Source of the DNA: Tautonia marina
GTDB taxonomy: Bacteria > Planctomycetota > Planctomycetia > Isosphaerales > Isosphaeraceae
DNA length: 64,000 bases
NCBI RefSeq assembly: GCF_009177065.1
Contig: NZ_WEZF01000005.1
Location: forward strand, 124,001 to 188,000
Direction of reading: 5' to 3'
Made by a program: the position numbers and the translations under genes
In this document: positions 19,409-27,100 of the stretch, piece by piece
Layout: every line of letters begins with the position of its first letter
Numbering within the stretch: position 1 is the stretch's first letter
Notes under the pieces: generated by a model
Databases searched by the model: none
The model's input: the letters and a program-made list of their open reading frames with translations, nothing else
Told to the model about the DNA's origin: nothing

Positions 19409-20776
19409 ATGCCCTATCTGCTTGATGCGGCTTACTTCGTCTTGCTCACGATCTGTTCGCCGGTCTTGCTGCTCCGAGCCTGGCGCACCGGGAAGTACCG
19501 AGACGGTCACGCCCAGAAGCTTTGGGGACGCGTTCCGAGAAGGCTGGGCAACGCTCCTTGCCTCTGGTTCCATGCCGTGAGCGTCGGAGAAGTGCTCCTG
19601 CTCCGTCCCCTGATCGCCGATCTGCACCGTCGGCGACCGGAATGGGAGGTGGTGATCTCGACCACCACCTCGACCGGCCTTGAGGTCGCTCGCCGGACTT
19701 TTCCTGATCTGGTGACCTTCTACGCCCCTCTGGATTTCTCCTGGGCAGTGAGTCGGGCACTCAGCCGCGTCCGGCCGTCGGCCCTCGTGCTGGTCGAAAC
19801 GGAACTCTGGCCCAACCTGATCCGAGCGGCCTCGAACCAGGGAACACGCGTTGCCGTCATCAACGGCCGGATCAGTCGTCGAAGTCATCCCCGCTACCGT
19901 CGGTTCCGAGCCTTGCTCGCCCCAACCCTTCGTCGGCTCGACGTCGTCGGCGCCCAATCGGAGGAGTCGGCCGCGCGATTCCGCGACATCGGAATGCTCG
20001 CGGATCGAGTCACGGTTACCGGCTCCATTAAGTACGACGGGCTGGAAGCCAACCGAGACGCGCCCAAGGTTCGTTCGCTTCGGCGATCGCTCGGCCTGGA
20101 GGGCGCGGCCGGGCCGATTTTCGTGGCCGGAAGCACCATGGAAGGTGAGGAAGCCGTTGCACTTCACGCCTATCAGACAGTCCGGGTCGATCATCCGGAG
20201 CTAAGGCTGGTGATCGTCCCTCGGCATCCGGAACGGGGGGCTGACCTCGCTCGCTGGATCGAGAGCCAGGGGCATTCGGTCTGGCGACGGAGTGTCGAAC
20301 ACGAGCCGCCGCCGGCGCCGAGCCCGGGAGACCTGCCCCCGGTTCTCCTCATCGACACCGTCGGCGAGTTGTCGAGCCTCTGGGGGATGGCCGACCTGGC
20401 ATTTGTCGGCGGCAGCCTTTTTCCGGGCCGGGGAGGGCAAAACATGATGGAACCCTCGGCCTTTGGCGCTTCGGTGCTGTTTGGTCCCCACACGAGTAAC
20501 TTTCGCGAAGCGGTCGAAGGATTACTTGATCGCCAGGCGGCCCGGGTCGTCCGCGATGCCGACGAACTCACCGAGGCGCTTCGATCCGATCTGGCGGCCC
20601 CAGAATCGGCCCAGGCTCGGGGTCAAGGCGCCCGCGGCTTCGTGCTTGCCCAGCGGGGAGCGACCGGGAGAACCCTGGCGCTGCTGGATCGTCTCGTCGG
20701 TCGTCCCCAACAGAACACTCACCTGCATGGGCCTCTGCTGCGCATGGGGTCCGAATCGGCCTCCTCGGCCGCATGA
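19409..20776 (+). CDS. waaA: 3-deoxy-D-manno-octulosonic acid (Kdo) transferase
   Basis: WaaA (KdtA) adds Kdo to lipid A precursor at the inner membrane. The 455-residue protein starts with a membrane anchor (YLLDAAYFVLLTICSPVLLL) and shows family motifs WFHAVSVGEV, STTTSTGLEVA, PLDFSWAV, LVETELWPN, VNGRIS-like INGRISRRS, GSIKYD, VAGSTMEGEE, PRHPERG and the donor-site GGSLFPGRGGQNMMEPSAFG. ATG 19409 is preceded by AGGAAAGG; an upstream ATG at 19364 would add 15 non-homologous residues. Its presence indicates that this planctomycete makes Kdo-containing LPS. Confidence 0.93.
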   Translation: MPYLLDAAYFVLLTICSPVLLLRAWRTGKYRDGHAQKLWGRVPRRLGNAPCLWFHAVSVGEVLLLRPLIADLHRRRPEWEVVISTTTSTGLEVARRTFPDLVTFYAPLDFSWAVSRALSRVRPSALVLVETELWPNLIRAASNQGTRVAVINGRISRRSHPRYRRFRALLAPTLRRLDVVGAQSEESAARFRDIGMLADRVTVTGSIKYDGLEANRDAPKVRSLRRSLGLEGAAGPIFVAGSTMEGEEAVALHAYQTVRVDHPELRLVIVPRHPERGADLARWIESQGHSVWRRSVEHEPPPAPSPGDLPPVLLIDTVGELSSLWGMADLAFVGGSLFPGRGGQNMMEPSAFGASVLFGPHTSNFREAVEGLLDRQAARVVRDADELTEALRSDLAAPESAQARGQGARGFVLAQRGATGRTLALLDRLVGRPQQNTHLHGPLLRMGSESASSAA

Positions 20777-21012
20777 TTCACTGGAAAACGCCTTGATCGC
20801 CAGCGAAGCTTCCGTCAGACTGGCGTCGCGTCGGGGGAATTGCGCACTCGAACCCAGCCGCATCTCTACTCGCGGCTCGGAATCGGATCTCTCAATCGGA
20901 TTCACCCGATGAGGGGTGATCTCCCAGCGAATTCCAGGGCAACAGCGGTTGTTCGACTCCCGACTGACCGTATCCCTTACGGATTCTTATCCGAAGCATT
21001 CAGGAGTATGCC
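20777..21012. other. intergenic region with short hairpins
   Basis: Several 5- to 6-bp stems are present, e.g. CGCCAG 20798-20803 with CTGGCG 20820-20825 and AGCCGC 20856-20861 with GCGGCT 20872-20877. These are common by chance in GC-rich sequence. No clear promoter or ORF is seen; AGGAG just before 21013 is the ribosome-binding site of the next gene. Confidence 0.4.
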
Positions 21013-21435
21013 ATGAGCAGCGGCGAAGGAGCGGGACCGGAAAAAGAAGGCCAAGCTGCACCGCAAGGCCAGGCCCAGGGCGCGACCACCGAAGTGTTTG
21101 TCGACGATACGAACACGGTGCCGTCGTATTCCAATTTCTGCCGGGTCACGGCGACTCCGGAAGAAGTCATCCTCGACTTCGGCCTCAACCCTCAGCCGTT
21201 CGCCACGGGCCGTCAGGACGTCAAAGCCAACCAGCGGCTGGTCATGAACTTTTACACCGCCAAGCGGCTCCTGACCGCCCTTGGCATGACCATTCAGCGG
21301 CATGAAGGAACCTTCGGCTCGATTGAGCTGGACGTTCGACGCCGCGCCGGGGCCTTCCAGGCTCAGACCCGACCCCAGGGCGGCGGAACCGGGCCTCAAG
21401 GGGTTGTCGGCTCTCCTGGCCCCAGCTCCGAGTAA
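21013..21435 (+). CDS. DUF3467-like protein
   Basis: A 140-residue soluble protein. After a ~25-residue low-complexity start (G, Q, A and E rich), the core FVDDTNTVPSYSNFCRVTATPEEVILDFGLNP and VVMNFYTAKRL-like NQRLVMNFYTAKRLLTAL match the small DUF3467 family, whose function is unknown. A glycine/proline-rich tail follows. AGGAG is six bases before the ATG. It appears to be a single-gene unit downstream of waaA. Confidence 0.8.
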   Translation: MSSGEGAGPEKEGQAAPQGQAQGATTEVFVDDTNTVPSYSNFCRVTATPEEVILDFGLNPQPFATGRQDVKANQRLVMNFYTAKRLLTALGMTIQRHEGTFGSIELDVRRRAGAFQAQTRPQGGGTGPQGVVGSPGPSSE

Positions 21436-21844
21436 TTGCTCATTCCCCGACTCTGGGGAACGTTGCTCAAATCAAGCAAGCCCTTGCCTCGCCGGGCCGT
21501 CCGAGATCGGGCGGTTCCGGCGTTTTTCATGCGCCGAGCTTGGCACCTTGAAGCCCCTCCACCCAGACACACTCTCCGGCGAACCATCCCGGATCCGACC
21601 GGAAATCAAATCCCACTTCGGCTCCTTGATTCGGGTTGACTCATGCGGACCCCATCGATCGTCCGATCAAAACGATGAGTCTGAATGAGCGGCCTGCGCC
21701 CGCGAATCGCGCCGGTTGCTGGAGCCGCCGGTGCCGGTACGAGAATTTGCTGAGATGCGGGCACCCTCGACGCCGATACCGAGGGGCGCCGGGCGTTTCG
21801 GCCTCGGTCCAGGATGGTCGAGTCAGCCCTAAGGAGAGAACCGA
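21436..21844. other. 409-base intergenic region with competing hairpins
   Basis: Downstream of the DUF3467 gene, TTCCCC (21443-21448) pairs with GGGGAA (21455-21460), and CCGTCC (21497-21502) pairs with GGGCGG (21509-21514, one G-U) shortly before a TTTTT run at 21523-21527; either could end transcription. Close to the subtilase gene, CCCTCG (21764-21769) can pair with CGAGGG (21780-21785), while the overlapping ACCGAGG (21778-21784) can instead pair with CCTCGGT (21802-21808). No convincing ORF or promoter is seen. Confidence 0.4.
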
Positions 21845-24800
21845 ATGTCCCAGCCAAACCGCTCGCGGGCGCGGGCCCAGAAGCCGCGGAGTCGTCAACG
21901 CTTTCAGATCGAGTCGATCCAGCAGCTCGAAACGAAGCAGCTCCTTGCGCCCTATCTTCCGACCGCGACACGCATCGCGGTCTTCGACCCCTTCGACGAG
22001 CAGGCGGATAACGTCAACCGCGGTGTGATCACGGTCGAAGCGGGTGACACTTCGGCCTTCAGTGCAGCCCCCTATGTTTCGGTCTCGCAGCTCACCCCGA
22101 GCGCGACGTTCGACAATAACATTGTTCGAATCGAGGCGGGGCCTGGTGGCGACTTCGGCAAGGTCGTTTACGCGATCACTCGCGGAAACAACGATGCAGG
22201 CCCGCCGATCGAGACGGGCGGTCGACCGGGTGTGATCTACCGCATTGACCCTGCCACGGGCAATGCCAACGTGTTCTTCGACTTGAACACGGTGCTGAAC
22301 CAGATCTCACCGGGCACGACGGCTGAGAATTCGGCCGGAATCGAGACGGGCCTGGTCAACTGGTATGACATCACCTTCGACGCCGAGGGGAGTTTCGACG
22401 GACTGCCGTCGATGTTCGTTGCCTCGGTTGATCGCACGGATCCGTTGAAGAACGCGATCTACCGGATTGGTCCCGACGGGACCTTCATGGGCCTCTACCT
22501 CGTGTTCGCCGAGGGCCAGGACACCGGAAATCTGGTCCGACGCCCGAGCGCGGTGCATGTGCCCCCGGCTCAGCAGCAGGACTTCCTGCGGGGGATGTTC
22601 GCCGGATCGGGCACCAACGCTCCGGGCTTCACCGCCTTGTTCTTCGACGCCAATCAGATGCAAGGGGCACAGGTCATCTCCGGCCCGCTGCCCCAAGGCG
22701 TGACCAATACGCGTCTGACCTTCGGCCCCGAAGTTGGCCTCACGTCTGCCAATAACGACTACGTTTCGCGCGTCTACTCGGCCTTCACCGACTTCGGAAC
22801 GCCCGGCATCCCCGGCTTCAGCGACCCCGATCCGGGGGTCAGCGGAATCCAGGGGAATAACGGTGAGTTGCTGATTCGCAACAACACCGGCCCAGGTAAC
22901 GAAGTCATTGTGGCGAATGCCGGAATTCAGGGTCTTGTTCTGGGGCCTTTCCCGGAAGATCTCGTGACCCTCGCCACGACTCAGGCCGACGCAACCAACC
23001 CTTCGGGCATTGACCGCATTTCGGCCGTCGGGACCCCGTTCCGTCGCTTCCAGGATATCGCCTTCGACGAGTTCGGCTTCTTCTCCTATGGGACAACCGT
23101 TGAAGGGGGAGGGGCCGGCGCCTTGCCTGTCATCGGCGACCCGACCTTCGCCGGCAGCATGTTCGTCGCCGACCTGGCGTCTGGCCTCGCGGTGGGCGTC
23201 GACATTCCCGCCGTGGACGGTGCCCTGGAAGGAACGCTCGTCCTCCCGGTTCAAGGGGGCGGCACCGGCGGGATCGTGGTCGATCCCGTGAATCCGTCTC
23301 AGTTGACGGTTGATGTGCCAGGTAGCAACGTTGGTGGCCGAGTCGTCCGCGTTCTTCCCGACGGCACCGTGACTCCCTTCGCCGAAGGGTTCAACACGTC
23401 CGGCGTCCGGGGATCGGGAAGCTTCGTCGAATCGAGCCTGAGCATCACCTTCTCGGCCGACGGCACGACACTCTACGTGGCGGACAACGACGGCATCTGG
23501 CAATTCAAGTCCACCCTGAGCCTGGCCCACTCCACCGCGGGTGAGCTGGTCGGCCTGGGTGACCTGCGAACGCTCGGCGTGCCTTTCCAGGGTGAAGGGA
23601 CCGCGGTCGCCGTGGTCGACACCGGCATCGACGCCCAGACCCCTCAGCTTCGTGGCCGGGTCGCGCCGGGCCGGAACATCTTCACCGGAGCCGCGGGGAA
23701 CGACGACCTGGGAGCGGGCAACGGTCACGGAACGCTCGTCGCGGGCGTGATCTCTCAGTTCGTACCGCAGGCCACGCTGCAGCCGGTTAACGTCTTCAGC
23801 CCGCTTGCCTCGGGCACGACGAACCAGGCCTTCTACGACGCGATCCGGTTCGTGGCCGACACGCCCTTCGTCAACGACCCGGTTCGCCCGGGACAGGTTA
23901 ACCGGGTGGTGGCGTCGAACTTCGGCTTCGGCACGACCTCGACCTTCGACACCGAAGGGACGGCCTTCCGTCAGAACAAGCAACTCGTCATCGCCCTGAA
24001 GAACCAGATGCAGCGCTTGCTGCACCGAGGGATCACGCCGATTGCGGCGTCTGGTCAGTTCGGTGATCCGAACACCCCGGAAATCGGCAACATCAACGGC
24101 GAGCCGATTCCGGCGATCCTCAACGAGGTCATCTCGGTCACCGGATCGTATCCGTTCCCGTTCCGGCTCGGACCGACGTCGCCCCCAACCGATCCTGCCC
24201 CCGGACCGCTGGGACGGCTCTTGCCGCCCGCCGCGTTGTCCCCCGACTTCACCACCCTGCCGGCCATTGCCGCCAACGATCTGACGATCTTCCAGGATCG
24301 CCTGCTCTCGGCTGCAAACCGAACGCATACGACCGACTTCGCCGCCCCGGCCATCGGGGTGCCGACCTACCGTCGAACGTTCGTGGGAGACGGCAATAGC
24401 CACCTCGTCTTCGACGAAACGGGTACCTCGCTCTCCTCGGGCATGGTCACCGGATCGTACTCGCTGCTTGCCTCGGCACTCGACTACTACAGCAAGCTCG
24501 CGGCCAATGGTTCGACGGTCAGCGCCTACCTGACCTCTCCGGTGGGTTCGTCGGCCCTGGATTTCGGTCCTGGAATGATCCGGAACCTGGAAGCCTACGC
24601 CAACCCGCACGGGATCAATTCGATCTTGCAGTGGACCGCCGTTCCGGCCGAAGACGCGGACATCCCCGGCGATGAGGTGGTTGACCAGTTGCAGCCCTTC
24701 TCGCTCGGAACCCCTGCATTCTACCGGGAATTCTCCCGAGTGGATGTCGGTAACGCCGTGGCAGCGATCGAGGGCTCCATCGCCCTGCCGTACCTGTTCA

Positions 24801-25798
24801 ACACGGGCTCGATCGAACTGATCGACTCCAACAACAATGGGTTCATCACTGCCCAGGAGATCGAGAACTTCGTCACCAAGGCCAACACCATCGGCATGCC
24901 CGAAGCGGGTGCCATGGCTCGGTTGCTCGGTGGCACGGCCCGACCGCCTGGAGAAGACCCGGTCAATGGACCACGGAACTTCATCACCTCTGGGGTCTTT
25001 ACCGATGAAATCGCTCCGCTCGGCCTGACCAGTCAGCTGGAACAGCCTGGAGAGCCGAACGTCTATCAGCGCCGGTTTAATTTCTTCGATTACTCGGCGG
25101 ACGGGAAGCTCGACGGAGTGGTTTCGGTTCAGCAGTTCGAAATGCTGGCTCACACCCTGCTCCCGGCTCCAGACAGCTTCGTGATCACCGATCGCCAGCG
25201 CGGCTCGGCCGGTGGTTATCTGATCGACGGAACTCCGGTTCGGAACTGGACGGACCTGCAACGACTGCTGCCGACCTACGCGTTCGTGCCTCAGCAGATC
25301 ACGCAGCGATTCCGGAACTTCACCCCCAACCGCTTCGGGATTAACCGGGGAGTGGGTGTGAATGATCCGGGCGCCGGCCCGTTCTATGCACTCTTCCAGA
25401 CTGAACCGGGCCAGCGACCGGCACAGTCACCCGGTCGGACTCGCCCCGAACCGGTTCAACCACCGACCAATCCTCGCCCGGCTCAGGACGATGTGGCCAA
25501 CCCGGTCACACCTCCCGTGGCAACCCCGACGACTCCCGAACCCCGGCCTCCGTTCACGGCCTCGGAGATCAACATCGGATCGTTCTACGATCGCTACCTC
25601 AACGTGGCCCAGCGGACCATCCGGACTCCCGGATCGCTCACCACGGCCGCCTCGACCACCGAGGGGGAGAATGAGTCTTCGGCCTCTGTCCAACGCGATC
25701 CAAGAGCCTTCGATCTGATCCTCGGCCAGTTCGGCGAACAAACTGACAACCCGAGGGTCCGGTCTGCCCTCTCCCGGCTTCGACCTGACCAAGGCTGA
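21845..25798 (+). CDS. large secreted subtilisin-like (S8) protein with EF-hand loop
   Basis: A 1317-residue protein. Residues ~18-39 carry a planctomycete LEPR-XLL-like export signature (IESIQQLETKQLLAP). Residues ~40-560 look like a beta-propeller-type domain (VIYRIDPATG, AIYRIGPDG, VVRVLPDGTV, TLYVADNDGIW). The S8 domain follows with AVVDTGID (~592), GHGTLVAGV (~627) and GTSLSSGMVTG (~860). The segment AASGQFGD (~735) has Q where subtilases normally have the oxyanion-hole N. A canonical EF-hand loop DSNNNGFITAQE lies at ~993, with a second, irregular one at ~1082, then a proline-rich tail. AAGGAG precedes the ATG. Probably extracellular; substrate unknown. Confidence 0.85.
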   Translation: MSQPNRSRARAQKPRSRQRFQIESIQQLETKQLLAPYLPTATRIAVFDPFDEQADNVNRGVITVEAGDTSAFSAAPYVSVSQLTPSATFDNNIVRIEAGPGGDFGKVVYAITRGNNDAGPPIETGGRPGVIYRIDPATGNANVFFDLNTVLNQISPGTTAENSAGIETGLVNWYDITFDAEGSFDGLPSMFVASVDRTDPLKNAIYRIGPDGTFMGLYLVFAEGQDTGNLVRRPSAVHVPPAQQQDFLRGMFAGSGTNAPGFTALFFDANQMQGAQVISGPLPQGVTNTRLTFGPEVGLTSANNDYVSRVYSAFTDFGTPGIPGFSDPDPGVSGIQGNNGELLIRNNTGPGNEVIVANAGIQGLVLGPFPEDLVTLATTQADATNPSGIDRISAVGTPFRRFQDIAFDEFGFFSYGTTVEGGGAGALPVIGDPTFAGSMFVADLASGLAVGVDIPAVDGALEGTLVLPVQGGGTGGIVVDPVNPSQLTVDVPGSNVGGRVVRVLPDGTVTPFAEGFNTSGVRGSGSFVESSLSITFSADGTTLYVADNDGIWQFKSTLSLAHSTAGELVGLGDLRTLGVPFQGEGTAVAVVDTGIDAQTPQLRGRVAPGRNIFTGAAGNDDLGAGNGHGTLVAGVISQFVPQATLQPVNVFSPLASGTTNQAFYDAIRFVADTPFVNDPVRPGQVNRVVASNFGFGTTSTFDTEGTAFRQNKQLVIALKNQMQRLLHRGITPIAASGQFGDPNTPEIGNINGEPIPAILNEVISVTGSYPFPFRLGPTSPPTDPAPGPLGRLLPPAALSPDFTTLPAIAANDLTIFQDRLLSAANRTHTTDFAAPAIGVPTYRRTFVGDGNSHLVFDETGTSLSSGMVTGSYSLLASALDYYSKLAANGSTVSAYLTSPVGSSALDFGPGMIRNLEAYANPHGINSILQWTAVPAEDADIPGDEVVDQLQPFSLGTPAFYREFSRVDVGNAVAAIEGSIALPYLFNTGSIELIDSNNNGFITAQEIENFVTKANTIGMPEAGAMARLLGGTARPPGEDPVNGPRNFITSGVFTDEIAPLGLTSQLEQPGEPNVYQRRFNFFDYSADGKLDGVVSVQQFEMLAHTLLPAPDSFVITDRQRGSAGGYLIDGTPVRNWTDLQRLLPTYAFVPQQITQRFRNFTPNRFGINRGVGVNDPGAGPFYALFQTEPGQRPAQSPGRTRPEPVQPPTNPRPAQDDVANPVTPPVATPTTPEPRPPFTASEINIGSFYDRYLNVAQRTIRTPGSLTTAASTTEGENESSASVQRDPRAFDLILGQFGEQTDNPRVRSALSRLRPDQG

Positions 25799-25876
25799 TG
25801 AGCAGCAGTTAATCGTCTCATCAGCAACTCCAGCCTCGCGAGCCGGTCGGCCCTTGCAAGAGGGTCGTCCGGCTCG
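25794..25876 (+). terminator. two hairpins downstream of the subtilase gene
   Basis: GCTGATGAG (25794-25802, including the stop codon) pairs with CTCATCAGC (25817-25825), a 9-bp stem. CGAGCCGG (25839-25846) pairs with CCGGCTCG (25869-25876), with an inner CCCT/AGGG pairing; it is followed by TTCT. Together they are a reasonable transcription stop, though without a long T-run. Confidence 0.55.
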
Positions 25877-26048
25877 TTCTACGTGACCAGCCGACTGATT
25901 TCGGACTGACTTCTTGACCAGACCTCCCGCCGAGTCGTCTCATAGAGCCGACCGCCGACTGCCGGACTCGTCTCCTGCTCCGAGGTCCGGACTCCGTGTG
26001 TCCGAAGACCACATCTGCCGAACAGTCGAACCCAGGCCGGAATGATTG

Positions 26049-27026
26049 ATGAACCCCACCGACGATCCCTCGAACACCGAAGTTGCGACGTGGGCCGCTC
26101 GCGTCAAGCAGGAAATCGACAAGGTCTTCGTCGGCCAGCAACCGCTGGTTCGAGGGGTCCTGATCGCCTTGCTCGCTCAGGGGCATGTCCTGATTGAAAG
26201 TGTGCCTGGCCTCGGAAAAACCTTGCTCGTCAGAGTCCTTGGGAGAGTGCTCGGGTGTCGATTCAACCGAATTCAGTTCACTCCGGACCTGATGCCTTCG
26301 GATATTACTGGGACTTCCATCTACGAGGAACATACCGGCGCCTTCCGATTCCGACCTGGCCCTGTTTTCACCCAATTACTCCTGGCCGATGAGATCAACC
26401 GCTCTCCAGCCAAGACTCACGCGGCCCTGCTGGAAATCATGCAGGAAGCGCGGGTCACGGTCGATGGTCAGGCCCATCTGCTGGAGCCTCCCTTCCTGGT
26501 CATGGCCACGCAGAACCCGATCGAATCGGAGGGTACGTATAACCTTCCCGAAGCTCAGCTCGATCGCTTTCTTTTCAAACTCGTGGCCGATTATCCTTCC
26601 TCGCGAGAAGAAGCCGACATCCTTCGTCTTCATACCGAGGGCCGTAGCCCCGACTCGATCCTCACCGAGCAAGTGGCGACTGTCACCTCTCCGGCTGAAG
26701 TCCTCGACATGCAACGGCGCTGCGGCGACATCCTCGCCGACGATCGACTGATCGAATACATCACGGCCATTGTGCGACGGACCCGAGAATGGCCGGCTTT
26801 CTCCATCGGGGCCTCTCCGCGAGCCGGCGTGGCAATGCTTCGGGGGGCTCGAGCCTCAGCGGCCCTTGAAGGCCGCGATTACGTCGTGCCGGATGATGTC
26901 GTCGATGTTGTCCTCCCGGCGCTTCGACACCGGGTCATTCTGACCCCCGAGGCCGAGATCGAGGGACGACGCGTTGATGATTTGCTGGGCGAGCTGCTGC
27001 GATCGGTCGAAGTTCCAAGACAATAA
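26049..27026 (+). CDS. MoxR-family AAA+ ATPase
   Basis: MoxR ATPases are chaperone-like, often helping assemble metal enzymes or envelope proteins with DUF58/VWA partners. The 325-residue protein has Walker A ESVPGLGKTLLVR, the PSDITGT motif, Walker B LLADEINRSPAKTHAALLE, sensor-1 VMATQNPIESEGTY-like and the PEAQLDRFLFK arginine-finger region; a C-terminal lid domain follows. I use ATG 26049; the frame also offers TTG at 26046. No DUF58 or VWA gene follows, since the next gene is convergent uvrA, so its partners must be encoded elsewhere. Confidence 0.93.
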   Translation: MNPTDDPSNTEVATWAARVKQEIDKVFVGQQPLVRGVLIALLAQGHVLIESVPGLGKTLLVRVLGRVLGCRFNRIQFTPDLMPSDITGTSIYEEHTGAFRFRPGPVFTQLLLADEINRSPAKTHAALLEIMQEARVTVDGQAHLLEPPFLVMATQNPIESEGTYNLPEAQLDRFLFKLVADYPSSREEADILRLHTEGRSPDSILTEQVATVTSPAEVLDMQRRCGDILADDRLIEYITAIVRRTREWPAFSIGASPRAGVAMLRGARASAALEGRDYVVPDDVVDVVLPALRHRVILTPEAEIEGRRVDDLLGELLRSVEVPRQ

Positions 27027-27030
27027 CACT

Positions 27031-27058
27031 CACCCGTTTCACGAACCATTCTCGGGTG
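27031..27058. terminator. hairpin between convergent moxR and uvrA
   Basis: CACCCG (27031-27036) and CGGGTG (27053-27058) form a 6-bp stem with a 16-base loop four bases after the moxR stop. No T-run follows on the plus strand. It is a modest candidate for a shared stop. Confidence 0.35.
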
Positions 27059-27100
27059 GGACAAACGCCCAGGCATGGCTCCCATCGACCTTGGGACCCA

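Noticed and set aside
22307-25261. 984-codon open frame antisense to the subtilase gene
   Set aside because: Arg/Gly-rich shadow frame with no motif; the sense strand encodes clear S8 and EF-hand motifs.
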